A stretch of DNA of 64,000 bases from Oceaniglobus trochenteri (GCF_020529025.1 NZ_JACNMM010000005.1:310001-374000), one strand, 5' to 3'; counted from the first letter of the stretch, positions 1-9,922 are shown. Numbers and translations are program-made. Notes: generated by a model not told the origin, from the sequence alone.

Positions 1-161
1 CCTCGGGCGGGGTGGGCACGCTGGATCACCTGGTGGAAGGCGTGACCATGGGTGGCGCCAGCGCGGTTCTGGCCGCGTCGATCTTTCACTTCGGCGATTT
101 CACCATCGGTCAGGCCAAGGCCCACATGGCCGCCGCCGGCATCCCCATGAGGCTGTCATGA
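1..161 (+). CDS. hisF: Imidazole glycerol phosphate synthase cyclase subunit HisF (C-terminal end only)
   Basis: This is the 3' end of hisF. HisF forms the imidazole ring in step 6 of histidine synthesis, using ammonia from HisH. Reading from base 3 gives 52 residues before TGA at 159-161. They contain [10 protein letters not shown] and later [12 protein letters not shown], which fit the last beta/alpha units of the HisF barrel, including a late phosphate-binding loop. The start lies outside the window. The stop overlaps the hisE start in an ATGA, so the two are probably translationally coupled in a his operon. Confidence 0.93.
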   Translation, partial: SGGVGTLDHLVEGVTMGGASAVLAASIFHFGDFTIGQAKAHMAAAGIPMRLS

Positions 162-466
162 CTGCCCTGCACCGCCTGGCCGAAACCATCGCCGCCCGCA
201 AATCCGCCGACCCCGAATCGTCCTGGACGGCAAAGCTGCTGGCCAAGGGCCCCGGGAAATGCGCCGAAAAGTTCGGGGAAGAAGCCATCGAGGCGATCAT
301 CGAGGCGGTGAAGGGCGATCGCGCGCGCCTGACCAGCGAAGCGGCAGACGTGCTGTATCACCTGCTGGTCATGCTGGCCGCGCACGACCTGACCCTTGAG
401 GATGTCGAATCCGAACTGGCCCGCCGCGAAGGCACCAGCGGCATCGCCGAAAAAGCGGCGCGCTGA
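158..466 (+). CDS. hisE: Phosphoribosyl-ATP pyrophosphatase HisE
   Basis: HisE hydrolyses phosphoribosyl-ATP to phosphoribosyl-AMP and pyrophosphate, the second step of histidine synthesis, in the cytoplasm. The 102-residue product is the usual length for a free-standing HisE. It has the MazG-like all-alpha pattern: [18 protein letters not shown] supplies the paired glutamates that hold magnesium, and [13 protein letters not shown] is the second acidic helix. It overlaps hisF by 4 bp and seems to be the last gene of the operon. HisI, the next enzyme in the pathway, is encoded separately at 9917-10276. Confidence 0.96.
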   Translation: MTALHRLAETIAARKSADPESSWTAKLLAKGPGKCAEKFGEEAIEAIIEAVKGDRARLTSEAADVLYHLLVMLAAHDLTLEDVESELARREGTSGIAEKAAR

Positions 467-682
467 TTCCAGCCACCTAGATCACCCGCTTTGCCGCGCC
501 ATTCAATCCGATGGCCAATTGTAAACAATGTGTCTCTAATTGAGTTCTTCCCGGATCGAGAATTCCGTGGTACGAAATTTCGCTGCATTGCCAAACTGTG
601 CCAAGCCATACCTTGCTGGTGAGATATTGGCGACAATTCCTTGTCCGATCCGTGACGAATACCCCTTTTCAGGAGCCAGAGC

Positions 683-1573
683 ATGAGCAAGGTCTTCCAA
701 TATCAAGAAGATAACCTGTCGTATACCGTTACCATCTATGAAGAGAACGGTGCCTTTTTCGCCGATATCACCGTCAACGAAGGCGCGATGGACGTGAATG
801 CCATCTATTATGGAGATGACGATTACTCGGGCGCCAGCGAGGCGCTCAAGGGATCGCTGAACATGAATGGCGCCGGTTCGACCTATGAGGGTGAAAAGGT
901 CCAGTGGGACGAGGCAGTCGCGCTCAGTAAACCTGGCCTGGGCCGCGAGGGTGAAGACAAGGAAACCTTCCTGTCCGAGGGTGAGACCCTGAAGGTGTCG
1001 CTGGACATCGACAGCCTGGACAGCATCGACATATTCGGTATCCGCGCCACTTCGACCACCACCGATTCAGGTTCGATCAAGGGCGTGTCCGGCGACCCGC
1101 AAGAACCCGAGGAACCGGAAGAACCGGAAGAGCCGACTTATGACAAAGTGTTCTTTGGCTACGACTTCGACGGCAATGACAACCCTCTTGGGGGGTATTT
1201 CATCCTGGCCGACGAACCGGAAAACAACGAATACAATATTCCTGTTCTCCCGGAAGGCACCGAACCCACCTTCGAGAACTTCGCCAATTACTTCGAACAG
1301 ATCGGCGGCGATGTCACCGCGGTGGAATCGGTGGTGTTCTACCAGAATGATTACGACGGCGTGCCGCAGGAAGCATTCCGCGTCGACGCGCCCGACGAGG
1401 GTTTCGCCGACACCGACGCGATGGTCGCCGCCTACGACGATGCCATCGCGACCATGGAAGATCTGGATGCCGGCGAAGAACTGATGCTGGCCCTGATGAT
1501 CGAACGCGAAGAAGCCGACGACGTTTCCGACGAGGAGGACATGGACGAATTCGAAGACGAAGCCGTTCTCTGA
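683..1573 (+). CDS. Acidic two-part protein of unknown function
   Basis: I do not recognise a named family for this 296-residue protein. It is strongly acidic and has no signal peptide or membrane segment. Residues 1-140 are beta-rich (SYTVTIYEENGAFFADITV, later FGIRATST and SIKGVSG). This resembles, from memory, a module attached to secreted RTX or cadherin-like proteins in marine alphaproteobacteria. A PEEP-type linker (about 143-152) leads to a second domain starting YDKVFFGYDFDG. The last 25 residues are almost all Glu, Asp and Val. The start follows TTTTCAGGAGCC, a good ribosome-binding site. The 216 bp upstream are clearly AT-richer than the surroundings. It stands alone between hisE and a terminator. 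Confidence 0.8.
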   Translation: MSKVFQYQEDNLSYTVTIYEENGAFFADITVNEGAMDVNAIYYGDDDYSGASEALKGSLNMNGAGSTYEGEKVQWDEAVALSKPGLGREGEDKETFLSEGETLKVSLDIDSLDSIDIFGIRATSTTTDSGSIKGVSGDPQEPEEPEEPEEPTYDKVFFGYDFDGNDNPLGGYFILADEPENNEYNIPVLPEGTEPTFENFANYFEQIGGDVTAVESVVFYQNDYDGVPQEAFRVDAPDEGFADTDAMVAAYDDAIATMEDLDAGEELMLALMIEREEADDVSDEEDMDEFEDEAVL

Positions 1574-1633
1574 CCCTGCCCCATTCTCCGGGCGGCGTGG
1601 CTTGCCACTGCTGCGCTGCCCGAACAGGAAAAC

Positions 1634-1668
1634 AAAAAAAGCGCAGTCGAAACTGCGCTTTTTCTTTT
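1634..1668. terminator. Bidirectional intrinsic terminator
   Basis: Perfect 7-bp stem GCGCAGT (1641-1647) with ACTGCGC (1652-1658) and loop CGAA. It is flanked by seven A on the left and TTTTTCTTTT on the right, so it can stop transcription from both directions. It lies between the convergent ends of the acidic protein gene and rpsI. Confidence 0.9.
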
Positions 1669-1688
1669 CTCTGACCGTGGCGAATGCC

Positions 1689-2186
1689 TCAGCGCTTGGA
1701 GAACTGGAAGCTCTTGCGGGCCTTGGCCTTGCCGTACTTCTTGCGTTCCACCACGCGGCTGTCGCGGGTCAGGAAACCGGCGGCCTTCAGGGCGCCGCGC
1801 AGGGACGGATCGTAAAGCTGCAGCGCCTTCGACACACCGTGCTTGACCGCGCCGGCCTGGCCGGAAAGGCCACCGCCCTTGACGGTTGCCACGACATCGA
1901 ACTGGCCTTCGACATTGGTGACCTGGAAGGGCTGGCGCAGGATCAGGCGCAGCACCGGGCGGGCGAAGTACTCGGACTGGTCCTTGCCGTTGACGGTGAC
2001 CTTGCCCGAGCCCGGCTTGATCCAGACGCGGGCGACCGCATCCTTGCGCTTGCCGGTGGCATAGGAGCGGCCCAGTTCGTCGCGCACCTGTTCGTGCACG
2101 GGGGCGTCGTTGGCAACGGCCAGATCGCTGCCGGACACGGCGGCGTTCAGCTCGTCCAGGGATTTGATTTCGTCGGCCATGCTCAT
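1689..2186 (-). CDS. rpsI: 30S ribosomal protein S9
   Basis: S9 binds 16S rRNA in the small-subunit head and its C-terminal tail reaches the P-site tRNA. The 165-residue product has an acidic alphaproteobacterial N-terminal extension of about 38 residues, followed by the S9 core ([14 protein letters not shown], then [17 protein letters not shown]). It ends in the basic tail [11 protein letters not shown]. The last two residues, KR, match the tail expected to contact tRNA. The start overlaps the rplM stop by 4 bp (ATGA), giving the standard rplM-rpsI operon. Confidence 0.97.
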   Translation of the reverse strand: MSMADEIKSLDELNAAVSGSDLAVANDAPVHEQVRDELGRSYATGKRKDAVARVWIKPGSGKVTVNGKDQSEYFARPVLRLILRQPFQVTNVEGQFDVVATVKGGGLSGQAGAVKHGVSKALQLYDPSLRGALKAAGFLTRDSRVVERKKYGKAKARKSFQFSKR

Positions 2187-2644
2187 GCGCTCCGGGTGTT
2201 TTTCTTGTTCAGGGCTTTGACGTCCAGAACGGTGGGGTTCTGCGCTTCGTGCGGGTGATCCGCCGAGGCGTAAACGCGCAGGTTGGTCATCTGCTGACGG
2301 CTCAGCTTGCCGCCGGGCAGCATGCGCTTGACGGCCATGGTCACAACGCGCTCGGGGAACTTGCCGTCGAGGATCTGGCCGGTGGTGCGCGACTTGATGC
2401 CGCCCGGATAACCGGTGTGCCAGTAGTTCGGCTTGTCACGCTTGTTGCCGGTCAGCTGGATCTTGTCGGCATTGATGACGATGACGTTGTCGCCCATGTC
2501 CATGTGCGGGGTGAAGCTCGGCTTGTGCTTGCCGCGCAGACGCATGGCGATGATCGAGGCAAGACGGCCCAGAACGACGCCCTCGGCGTCGATCAGGATC
2601 CACTGCTTGTCGATATCCGCCGGGGTCGCGGTAAAGGTTTTCAT
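2183..2644 (-). CDS. rplM: 50S ribosomal protein L13
   Basis: L13 is an early-assembling protein of the large subunit. The 153-residue product starts [15 protein letters not shown] and carries the core [33 protein letters not shown] and the late [18 protein letters not shown]. Length and motifs are typical. It is the first gene of the pair with rpsI, and the 330-bp divergent gap to speD should hold its promoter. Confidence 0.97.
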   Translation of the reverse strand: MKTFTATPADIDKQWILIDAEGVVLGRLASIIAMRLRGKHKPSFTPHMDMGDNVIVINADKIQLTGNKRDKPNYWHTGYPGGIKSRTTGQILDGKFPERVVTMAVKRMLPGGKLSRQQMTNLRVYASADHPHEAQNPTVLDVKALNKKNTRSA

Positions 2645-2974
2645 GATCTGTCCTGTCGAGAATTTGCGTGGGCGACCTGCGCCCTCACGGGATGGCCGTG
2701 TTCTAAGGGTTTGCGCGGCACAGTCAATCGTGATGTGCTGAATAATTTAGCGCAAAAACAATGACTTGAAAATAAGGTATCAAGATACCCCACCTTCAGG
2801 GCGGCTCCCCTGCCCCTTTGCGGCGAAAAATCCGGGCGCGCCGGAAAAAGGGGGTTGCGTGGTGGCCTCATGGCCCCTAGATGCGGCAATTCATGCGGGA
2901 CCGATCCCAACCCCGGCGACGGGGGGGCGCTAAGGGACCACGGATTTCAATCTACTGGAACGAAGGGGAACGCC
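2645..2974. other. Divergent intergenic region, rplM / speD
   Basis: This 330-bp gap holds no convincing gene. Near rplM it has a TTGACT hexamer on the minus strand (2722-2727), with TTAGAA at 2701-2706 as a weak -10 candidate (15-bp spacing, short). In the middle there is an AT-rich stretch and a 6-bp inverted repeat (GGTATC AA GATACC, 2776-2789). The speD side is G+C-rich. Promoters for both genes must lie here, but I cannot place the speD one. Confidence 0.6.
2776..2789. repeat. Short palindrome, possible operator
   Basis: GGTATC AA GATACC is a perfect 6+6 inverted repeat in the AT-rich part of the rplM/speD gap. Its size suits a dimeric repressor, but no regulator can be named from the sequence. 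Confidence 0.35.
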
Positions 2975-3499
2975 ATGGACGGCTCCAACCTCTTCCAACT
3001 GGGGATCGGTCTGGAGACTGGCGCCCACGCGGAAGACACCCGCGGCTTCGATGCCGCGAATATCGACACACCGAAAACGGCCACCCGTGACGTTCTTGAT
3101 GCGGATCGCGAGGATCACTTCATCCGCCGCGATGGCAAGGTCTTTGCCGGCACGCACCTGATCATCGAGGTGGTGGACGGTCACGGCCTGGACGACGAGG
3201 CGCGGATCCAGCAGGCCTTCCGCGATTCCGTAGAACTCTGCGGGGCCACCCTGTTGCATATCCACACCCACAAGTTTTCGCCTCAGGGCGTGAGCGGCGT
3301 GGCGGTTCTGGCCGAAAGCCACATCTCGGTGCACACTTGGCCCGAGATCGGCTATGGTGCCTTCGACGTGTTCATGTGCGGCGATGCCAACCCCTGGCGC
3401 GCGGTCGAGGTTCTGAAGGCGGCCTTCCACACCGACGACGTGCGGGTAAAGGAATTGCTGCGCGGTGACGGCCTGGTGAACGAAACCGCCGCCGCCTGA
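2975..3499 (+). CDS. speD: S-adenosylmethionine decarboxylase proenzyme, prokaryotic class 1B
   Basis: SpeD decarboxylates SAM to give the aminopropyl donor for spermidine. It is a pyruvoyl enzyme that cuts itself between Glu114 and Ser115 within AESHISVHTWPE; Ser115 becomes the pyruvoyl group. His120 and Cys135 (DVFMCGD) are the expected processing and catalytic residues. I chose the ATG at 2975 because it follows GAAGGGGAACGCC and gives 174 residues; upstream codons in this frame encode nothing family-like. There is an extension of about 50 residues before the core, as in related alphaproteobacteria. speE follows 100 bp downstream. Confidence 0.93.
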   Translation: MDGSNLFQLGIGLETGAHAEDTRGFDAANIDTPKTATRDVLDADREDHFIRRDGKVFAGTHLIIEVVDGHGLDDEARIQQAFRDSVELCGATLLHIHTHKFSPQGVSGVAVLAESHISVHTWPEIGYGAFDVFMCGDANPWRAVEVLKAAFHTDDVRVKELLRGDGLVNETAAA

Positions 3500-3527
3500 T
3501 CCCTTGGCCGGTGTCGGGCCAGAAGAT

Positions 3528-3549
3528 GAGTATTTTCAGCAAGAAAGAG
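3528..3549 (+). repeat. Dispersed intergenic repeat, family A, copy 1
   Basis: The 22-bp core GAGTATTTTCAGCAAGAAAG plus AG lies between speD and speE. The same core recurs at 54043-54064, and on the other strand at 7645-7666 with one change. All three copies are in short gaps beside genes. No terminator-quality stem is attached to this copy. Confidence 0.8.
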
Positions 3550-3599
3550 CAGGGGGTGGTGCGAACCGGCCCCTGTTTTCCGTATCGAGGAGAGACAGG

Positions 3600-4445
3600 A
3601 TGAAGGGTTGGAGCATCGAGACCCTGCACGCCGACCATGCCCAGGCGCTGCGCGAGGACCGGGTTCTGTATGACAGCGAGACCGATCACCAGCGCCTGCG
3701 GGTGTTCGAGAACCCGACCTTCGGGCGGATCCTCACGCTGGACGACGTGGTACAGGTGACCGAGGGCGACAATTTCATCTATCACGAGATGCTGACCCAT
3801 GTGCCGATCCTGGCCCACGGTGCCGCGCGCCGGGTGCTGATCATCGGCGGTGGTGACGGCGGCATGGCGCGCGAGGTGCTGCGCCATGCCTCGGTCGAAC
3901 ATGTCACCATGATCGAGATCGACGCCGGGGTGGTGGATTTTTCACGCCAGTACCTGCCGGGCATCTCGGCCGGTGCCTTCGACGATCCGCGCCTGCATCT
4001 GACCATTGCCGACGGCGCCGACTACATGCGCGAGACGGCCGAGCGTTTCGACGTGATCATCGTCGACTCCACCGATCCGGTGGGCCCCGGCGAGGTTCTG
4101 TTTACCGACACCTTCTATGGCCACGCCAGGCGGGCGCTGGCGCCGGGGGGCATTCTGGTGACGCAGAACGGCGTGCCCTTCCTGCAGGGCGAGGAGCTGA
4201 CCAACACCATGCGCGCCTTCCGCGCCCTGTTTTCCGACGCCACCTGCTACCTGGCCACGGTGCCCACCTACGCGGGCGGGCCGATGGCCTTTGGCTGGGG
4301 CACCGACGGCAGCGCGCGCCAGGTCACGCTGACGCAGTTGCGCGACCGCTTCGCCGCCGCCGGGATCGCCAGCGACTACTATACCCCCGAGGTGCACCTG
4401 GCCGCCTTCGCCCTGCCCGGCTATGTCGCGCGCCTTATGCCCTAG
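3600..4445 (+). CDS. speE: Spermidine synthase
   Basis: SpeE transfers the aminopropyl group from decarboxylated SAM to putrescine. The 281-residue protein has an N-terminal beta domain (LYDSETDHQRLRVFENPTFG), the gatekeeping segment QVTEGDNFIYHEMLTHVP, and the Rossmann core with VLIIGGGDGGMAREVLRH and VTMIEIDAGVV. VDSTDPVGPGEVLF provides the catalytic Asp-x-x-Asp region. The ATG at 3600 follows GAGGAGAGACAGG, a strong ribosome-binding site. It is paired with speD and ends 5 bp from the convergent usg stop. Confidence 0.95.
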   Translation: MKGWSIETLHADHAQALREDRVLYDSETDHQRLRVFENPTFGRILTLDDVVQVTEGDNFIYHEMLTHVPILAHGAARRVLIIGGGDGGMAREVLRHASVEHVTMIEIDAGVVDFSRQYLPGISAGAFDDPRLHLTIADGADYMRETAERFDVIIVDSTDPVGPGEVLFTDTFYGHARRALAPGGILVTQNGVPFLQGEELTNTMRAFRALFSDATCYLATVPTYAGGPMAFGWGTDGSARQVTLTQLRDRFAAAGIASDYYTPEVHLAAFALPGYVARLMP

Positions 4446-4450
4446 GCCCA

Positions 4451-4720
4451 TCAGTGCAGGGTGAATTCGCCCTGCACGTTGCGCCATTGCCCCGGCGCGA
4501 TCATCTTGCGGTGGGTGAAGCGGACCGAGTGCAGCGCGCCCTCGATTTCGTTGCGCCAGAACTCGATGAACTTGAACAATCGCGGATGATCGGGCGCAAG
4601 ATCATAGTCCTGCCAGATGAAGGTATTGAGGACACTGGTGAAATCCGGCATCCGATAGAACATTTCAGCGGTCGTGAGGCCATAGCCCTTCAACATCATT
4701 TCCGTTTCCGACATCTGCAT
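4451..4720 (-). CDS. usg: Usg family protein
   Basis: An 89-residue protein of the Usg family, found in alphaproteobacteria and first noted upstream of trpF in Caulobacter; its biochemical role is unknown. Recognisable features are LKGYGLTTAEMFYRMPDF, NTFIWQDYDLAPDHPRL and FIEFWRNEIEG. The ATG at 4720 follows AAAAAAGGTGCATC; a second ATG two codons later is possible. Here it is convergent with speE rather than next to trp genes. Confidence 0.88.
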   Translation of the reverse strand: MQMSETEMMLKGYGLTTAEMFYRMPDFTSVLNTFIWQDYDLAPDHPRLFKFIEFWRNEIEGALHSVRFTHRKMIAPGQWRNVQGEFTLH

Positions 4721-4748
4721 GATGCACCTTTTTTGCTGCCTGTTCCCA

Positions 4749-4777
4749 AATCATGCCACAGCGGTTTTAATTTTCAA
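4749..4777 (-). promoter_or_regulatory. Probable usg promoter
   Basis: On the minus strand, TTGAAA (4772-4777) is followed after 17 bp by ATGATT (4749-4754), about 28 bp before the usg ATG. Spacing and hexamers fit a housekeeping sigma promoter. Confidence 0.5.
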
Positions 4778-4836
4778 TGAAAACAGCATGTTGTCACTCG
4801 CCCTCTCTGGCTGCTTGTTGAATCCCCCCCGCCCCA

Positions 4837-4866
4837 TTGCACGCAATATCCATGCTGGGATATAAG
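4837..4866 (+). promoter_or_regulatory. Probable gyrA promoter
   Basis: TTGCAC (4837-4842), an 18-bp spacer, then TATAAG (4861-4866), 44 bp before the gyrA GTG. The -10 ends in G instead of the usual T at position -7, as at many Rhodobacter sphaeroides promoters that depend on CarD. Confidence 0.55.
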
Positions 4867-4910
4867 ACCGACAACAAGATATAGAGAAGCCCGAGGGAGC
4901 AGCGGCCAAC

Positions 4911-7640
4911 GTGAACGACACGCCAGAAACCCCTGAAAACGATGATGAAAAGCCCGTCTATCATGGCGAGGTGATTTCCATCGCCGACGAGATGCGCTCG
5001 TCCTTCCTTGATTATGCCATGTCCGTAATCGTCAGCCGGGCCATTCCCGACCTGCGCGACGGGCTGAAACCGGTGCACCGGCGCATTCTTTTCGCGATGC
5101 ATGAAACCGGCAACACCCACGACAAGAGCTATCGCAAATCGGCCCGCCCCGTGGGCGACGTGATGGGCAAATACCACCCCCACGGCGACAGCGCGATCTA
5201 CGAGGCGCTGGTGCGGATGGCGCAGGATTTCTCGATGTCGCTGCCGCTGCTCGACGGTCAGGGCAACTTCGGCTCCATGGATGGCGATAACGCCGCCGCC
5301 ATGCGATACACCGAAGTGCGGATGGACAAGCCCGCCGCCGCCCTTCTGGCCGACATCGAGAAGGACACCGTCAACTTCCAGGACAACTACGACGGCAAGG
5401 ATCGCGAACCCACCGTCCTGCCCGCCCGCTTCCCGAACATGTTGGTCAATGGTGCCGGCGGTATCGCCGTGGGCATGGCCACCAACATTCCGCCCCACAA
5501 CCTGGGCGAGGTGGTGGATGCCACCCTGGCGCTGATCGAAGACCCCGACCTGTCGTCGGAACAGCTGATGGAGATCGTGCCCGCCCCCGATTTCCCCACC
5601 GGCGGCATCATCCTGGGCCGTTCGGGGGCGCGCAAGGCCTATACCGAGGGGCGCGGCAGCGTCATCATCCGCGCCAAGACCCGGATCGAGGAGATCCGCA
5701 AAGACCGCTATGCCATTGTTCTGGATGAGATTCCCTACCAGGTGAACAAGGCCGCGATGATCGAGCGGATCGCCGAACTGGTACGCGAGAAGAAGCTGGA
5801 AGGCATCTCGGCCGTGCAGGACGAATCCGACCGCGTCGGCGTGCGCGTGGTGATCGAACTGAAGCGCGACGCCACACCCGATGTCGTGCTGAACCAGCTG
5901 TTCCGCTTCACCCAGATGCAAACCTCGTTCGGCTGCAACATGCTGGCCCTGAACGGTGGCCGCCCCGAGCAGCTGACCCTGCGGGATTTCCTGACCTATT
6001 TCATCGGCTTCCGCGAAGAGGTTGTCGCCCGGCGCACGGCATTCGAATTGCGCAAGGCGCGCGAGCGCAGCCATATCCTCTGTGGTCTGGCCGTGGCCGT
6101 TTCGAACGTCGATGAGGTGGTGGCGACGATCCGCGCCTCGATGGATGCCGCCGAAGCCCGTCAGAAGCTGATGGAACGCCCCTGGCCCGCCGAGGAGATC
6201 GCCCCATTCATCCGGCTGATCGACGACCCCAGCCACACCATGAATGACGATGGCACCTATAACCTGTCCGAAACCCAGGCCCGTGCCATCCTTGAACTGC
6301 GCCTGCAACGTCTGACCCAGCTTGGCGTCAAGGAAGTGACCGACGAGCTTGAGGAACTGGCCGCCAAGATCAAGGATTACCTCGATATCCTGCGCTCGCG
6401 CGAGCGGATCATGGCCATCATCTCGACCGAGCTGCAGGAGGTGAAGGACCAGTTCGCCGTGCCGCGCCGGACCGAGATCGTCGACTGGTCGGGCGACATG
6501 GACGACGAAGACCTGATCGAACGCGAAGACATGGTCGTGACCATCACCCAGTCCGGCTATATCAAGCGCACGCCGCTTGCCGAATTCCGCAGCCAGCGGC
6601 GCGGCGGCAAGGGCCTGTCGGGAATGCAGACCAAGGACGAGGACGTGGTCACCACCCTCTTCGTGGCCAACACCCATACGCAGCTTCTGTTCTTCACCAC
6701 CGATGGCATGGCCTACAAGCTGAAGACATGGCGCCTGCCGCTGGGGGGGCGCACCTCGAAGGGCAAGGCCATCGTCAACATCCTGCCCATTCCCACGGGC
6801 GTATCCATTGCCGCCATCATGCCGGTGGATCGCGACGAGGCGGACTGGGACGAATTGCAGGTGGTCTTCGCCACCTCGGCGGGTACCGTGCGGCGCAACC
6901 GGCTGAGCGATTTCACCAACGTGAAGTCGAACGGCAAGATCGCCATGAAGTTCGAGGATGAACACGCCGACACCCGCCTGATCGACGTGCGCATCGCTGC
7001 CCCCGACGACAACGTGATGCTGGTCACCCGGATGGGCCGCGCGATCCGCTTCCGGGCCGAGGAAGTGCGCATCTTCAACAGCCGCTCGTCGGTCGGTGTG
7101 CGCGGCATCCGCCTGGGCAAGGATGACGAGGTCGTCTCGATGGCCGTGATCCGCCACTTCGAGGCAACGCCCGAGGAACGGACGACATACCTCAAGATGC
7201 GCCGCGCCATGGCGGGCCTCGGCGATGATGCCGAAGCCGATGACGAAGACGCCGCCGCCGAGGATCAGAACTTCACCCAGGAGCGTTACGCCGAGATGTC
7301 GGCCGCCGAAGACCTGATCCTCACCATCACTTCCAAGGGTGCGGGCAAGCTCAGCTCCAGCCACGACTATCCCCTGCGCGGGCGCGGTGGCCAGGGCGTC
7401 GCAGCCATGGACCGGGCGATGCGCGGCGGCACCCTCGTGGCCTCGTTCCCGGTCGAGATGGATGATCAGATCATGCTGGCCACCTCGCGCGGTCAGTCCA
7501 TCCGTGTCCCCATCGAGGGGATCTCGTTCCGCTCGCGCGGGGCCGGCGGGGTCAAGGTGTTCAACACCGGCGCCGGAGAGGAAGTGGTCAGCGTCGCCTG
7601 GATCGCCGAACAGCCCGAAGACGAGATTGCCGAAGACTGA
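4911..7640 (+). CDS. gyrA: DNA gyrase subunit A
   Basis: GyrA is the DNA-breaking subunit of gyrase, which introduces negative supercoils. In the 909-residue protein the catalytic tyrosine is Tyr133 ([11 protein letters not shown]). The quinolone region reads [16 protein letters not shown]; Ser94 matches E. coli Ser83 and Glu98 stands where E. coli has Asp87. The C-terminal beta-pinwheel carries the GyrA box QRRGGKG (about residue 563), which distinguishes GyrA from ParC. An acidic insert ([16 protein letters not shown], about 770-785) interrupts the C-terminal domain. The start is GTG after GAGGGAGCAGCGGCCAAC. It has its own promoter and ends just before a family A repeat. Confidence 0.97.
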   Translation: MNDTPETPENDDEKPVYHGEVISIADEMRSSFLDYAMSVIVSRAIPDLRDGLKPVHRRILFAMHETGNTHDKSYRKSARPVGDVMGKYHPHGDSAIYEALVRMAQDFSMSLPLLDGQGNFGSMDGDNAAAMRYTEVRMDKPAAALLADIEKDTVNFQDNYDGKDREPTVLPARFPNMLVNGAGGIAVGMATNIPPHNLGEVVDATLALIEDPDLSSEQLMEIVPAPDFPTGGIILGRSGARKAYTEGRGSVIIRAKTRIEEIRKDRYAIVLDEIPYQVNKAAMIERIAELVREKKLEGISAVQDESDRVGVRVVIELKRDATPDVVLNQLFRFTQMQTSFGCNMLALNGGRPEQLTLRDFLTYFIGFREEVVARRTAFELRKARERSHILCGLAVAVSNVDEVVATIRASMDAAEARQKLMERPWPAEEIAPFIRLIDDPSHTMNDDGTYNLSETQARAILELRLQRLTQLGVKEVTDELEELAAKIKDYLDILRSRERIMAIISTELQEVKDQFAVPRRTEIVDWSGDMDDEDLIEREDMVVTITQSGYIKRTPLAEFRSQRRGGKGLSGMQTKDEDVVTTLFVANTHTQLLFFTTDGMAYKLKTWRLPLGGRTSKGKAIVNILPIPTGVSIAAIMPVDRDEADWDELQVVFATSAGTVRRNRLSDFTNVKSNGKIAMKFEDEHADTRLIDVRIAAPDDNVMLVTRMGRAIRFRAEEVRIFNSRSSVGVRGIRLGKDDEVVSMAVIRHFEATPEERTTYLKMRRAMAGLGDDAEADDEDAAAEDQNFTQERYAEMSAAEDLILTITSKGAGKLSSSHDYPLRGRGGQGVAAMDRAMRGGTLVASFPVEMDDQIMLATSRGQSIRVPIEGISFRSRGAGGVKVFNTGAGEEVVSVAWIAEQPEDEIAED

Positions 7641-7644
7641 TCGG

Positions 7645-7666
7645 CTCTTTCTTGCTAAAAATACTC
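7645..7666 (-). repeat. Dispersed intergenic repeat, family A, copy 2
   Basis: Reverse complement of the family A core, differing from the other copies at one base (GAGTATTTTTAGCAAGAAAG plus AG on the minus strand). It begins 4 bp after the gyrA stop and lies between gyrA and trmFO. Confidence 0.8.
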
Positions 7667-7721
7667 CCGCCGGAGGCGCCCGCCCTTTCCAGGGGCGCCC
7701 CGGCCCATTAGGTCGCGTGAC

Positions 7722-9074
7722 ATGAGCAAAACACTGAACATCGTCGGCGGCGGCATGGCCGGGTCCGAGGCCGCCTGGCAGGCGGCGAACGCGGGCCTGC
7801 AGGTCGTGCTGCATGAAATGCGCCCCAAGGTCGAAACCTTCGCCCATCGCACCGGCCACCTGGCCGAAATGGTCTGTTCCAACTCCTTCCGCTCGGACGA
7901 CAGCGAACAGAACGCCGTTGGCCTGCTGCACTGGGAAATGCGCGCGGCGGGGGGCATCATCATGGAAATGGCCGACCGGCACCGCCTGCCGGCCGGTGGC
8001 GCCCTCGCCGTTGACCGCGACCCATTCGCCGAAGCGGTGACGCAGAAATTGACACAGCACCCGAACATCACGGTGCAAGCCTTGGAAATCACATCACTTC
8101 CCACCGAAGGCAACTGGATCTTCGCCACCGGCCCCCTGACCTCGGGCGCCCTGGCCGAGGCGATCCGCGCCGAAACCGGAACCGAGGCGCTGGCTTTCTT
8201 CGACGCCATCGCGCCCATCGTCCATGCCGACAGCATCGACATGTCGCGCGCCTGGATGCAGTCGCGCTATGACAAGGGCGAAACCGAGGAAGAGCGGACC
8301 GCCTACCTCAACTGCCCCATGGACAAGGCCACCTACGAGGCCTTCATCGACGCCCTGCTGGCAGCCGAGAAAACCGCCTTCAAGGAGGGCGAAACCGCCG
8401 GCTACTTCGACGGCTGCCTGCCGATCGAGGTGATGGCCGAGCGCGGGCGCGAAACCCTGCGCTTCGGCCCGATGAAGCCCATCGGCCTGACCAACGCCCA
8501 TCAACCCGACGTGAAACCCTATGCCGTGGTGCAGCTGCGCCGCGACAACAAGCTGGGAACGCTGTACAATATCGTCGGTTTCCAGACCAAGATGAAATAT
8601 GGCGCGCAAACCGAAGTGCTGCGCATGATCCCCGGGCTGGAAGAGGCGCGCTTTGCCCGCCTTGGCGGCATCCACCGCAACACCTTCCTCAACTCGCCCA
8701 CGCTTCTGGATGGCCAGATGCGGCTGAAATCGCGGCCTAACATCCGTTTTGCCGGTCAGATCACCGGGGTCGAAGGCTATGTCGAATCCGCTGCCATGGG
8801 CCTTCTGGCCGCGCGGCTGGCGATTGGCGAGTTGACCGGCACCTCCATCCCCGAGGTGCCGCCCACAACGGCCATGGGCGCGCTTGTCCATCACATCACC
8901 GGCGGCGCCGATGCCAAGACCTTTCAGCCGATGAACGTCAACTTCGGTCTGTTCCCCCCGGTTGATGGCCTGAAATCGGGCCGTCGCGGCCGCAAGGACC
9001 GTTACAAGGCCTATACCGACCGCGCCAAGTCCGATTGGCAGGGCTGGCTGGACGCGCAAACCCTTCCGGCGTGA
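7722..9074 (+). CDS. trmFO: Methylenetetrahydrofolate--tRNA-(uracil-5-)-methyltransferase TrmFO
   Basis: TrmFO makes 5-methyluridine at position 54 of tRNAs, taking carbon from methylenetetrahydrofolate and using FAD. The 450-residue length separates it from the longer MnmG. The FAD-binding loop is [17 protein letters not shown] at the N-terminus. Further family segments are [39 protein letters not shown] and [17 protein letters not shown]. The Cys in VCSNSF and the Cys in FDGCLP are conserved in the family. It overlaps gluQ by one base, so both probably form a tRNA-modification pair. Confidence 0.96.
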   Translation: MSKTLNIVGGGMAGSEAAWQAANAGLQVVLHEMRPKVETFAHRTGHLAEMVCSNSFRSDDSEQNAVGLLHWEMRAAGGIIMEMADRHRLPAGGALAVDRDPFAEAVTQKLTQHPNITVQALEITSLPTEGNWIFATGPLTSGALAEAIRAETGTEALAFFDAIAPIVHADSIDMSRAWMQSRYDKGETEEERTAYLNCPMDKATYEAFIDALLAAEKTAFKEGETAGYFDGCLPIEVMAERGRETLRFGPMKPIGLTNAHQPDVKPYAVVQLRRDNKLGTLYNIVGFQTKMKYGAQTEVLRMIPGLEEARFARLGGIHRNTFLNSPTLLDGQMRLKSRPNIRFAGQITGVEGYVESAAMGLLAARLAIGELTGTSIPEVPPTTAMGALVHHITGGADAKTFQPMNVNFGLFPPVDGLKSGRRGRKDRYKAYTDRAKSDWQGWLDAQTLPA

Positions 9075-9922
9075 TGTTCACCACCCGTTTCGCACCGTCG
9101 CCCACCGGGCCGTTGCACCTGGGTCATGCCTATTCCGCCATGCTGGCCCATGACATGGCCCAGGCGGCGGGCGGCGCCTTCCTTCTGCGGATCGAGGATA
9201 TCGACCGGTCCCGCGCCCGCCCCGCCTGGGAGGCGCAGATTTATGACGATCTGCACTGGCTTGGCCTGACATGGCCCCTGCCCGTCCTGCGCCAGTCCGA
9301 CCGTCATGCCGCCTATGATGCAGCGCTCGATGATCTCTGGGCGCGCGGGCTGCTCTATCCCTGCACCTGCACCCGGCAGGACATCGCCGCCGCCACTTCG
9401 GCCCCGCAAGAGGGCGCGCCGCTTCTGGGGCCCGATGGCCTGGTCTATCCCGGCACCTGCCGCGATGCCTCGCGCAGCGGCGCGCGCCCCGCCGATGTGG
9501 CCCTGCGGCTGGACATGCGGAAAGCCATAAACGGAATCGGCAATCTTTGGTTCGACGAAGCAGCCCTGCCCGCCCATCGCGGGCGCGTGCGGATCAGCGC
9601 CGGCGATCTTGTGTCAAAGGTGGGCGATGTCGTTCTGGCGCGCCGTGACATGGGCACCTCTTACCACCTGTCGGTAGTTCTGGACGATGCCGCGCAGGGG
9701 GTCAGCGACGTGGTACGCGGCGCCGACCTGTTCGAGGCAACGCAGATCCACATTGTTCTTCAAAGGCTTCTTGGCCTTCCAACCCCTGCCTATCACCATC
9801 ACCGCCTGATCCGGGACGCCGCGGGCAAACGGTTGGCCAAGCGTGACGATGCCCGCGCCATCGCCACCTTCCGCGCCGAAGGGGCCAGCCCCGCCCAGAT
9901 CCGGGCGATGGTGGGGCTATAG
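9074..9922 (+). CDS. gluQ: Glutamyl-Q tRNA(Asp) synthetase
   Basis: GluQ attaches glutamate to the queuosine base at the wobble position of tRNA(Asp). The 282-residue protein is the GluRS catalytic domain without the anticodon-binding domain. The HIGH signature appears as [18 protein letters not shown] and the KMSKS region as [10 protein letters not shown]. Cysteines in YPCTCTRQD and YPGTCRD form the zinc site. The ATG at 9074 overlaps the trmFO stop (TGATG). Its last 6 bases overlap the convergent hisI stop. Confidence 0.95.
   Translation: MFTTRFAPSPTGPLHLGHAYSAMLAHDMAQAAGGAFLLRIEDIDRSRARPAWEAQIYDDLHWLGLTWPLPVLRQSDRHAAYDAALDDLWARGLLYPCTCTRQDIAAATSAPQEGAPLLGPDGLVYPGTCRDASRSGARPADVALRLDMRKAINGIGNLWFDEAALPAHRGRVRISAGDLVSKVGDVVLARRDMGTSYHLSVVLDDAAQGVSDVVRGADLFEATQIHIVLQRLLGLPTPAYHHHRLIRDAAGKRLAKRDDARAIATFRAEGASPAQIRAMVGL

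Noticed and set aside
1135-1213. PEEP-type repeats (about 1105-1135) as a tandem repeat locus
   Set aside because: Only three short Glu-Pro units are present; this is a linker in the acidic protein, not a repeat array.
4794-8078. Minus-strand open frame of 1094 codons opposite gyrA
   Set aside because: It mirrors gyrA, whose motifs are unmistakable. The frame is His/Gly/Asp-rich low-complexity, as expected from the antisense of a high-G+C gene, and has no recognisable domain.
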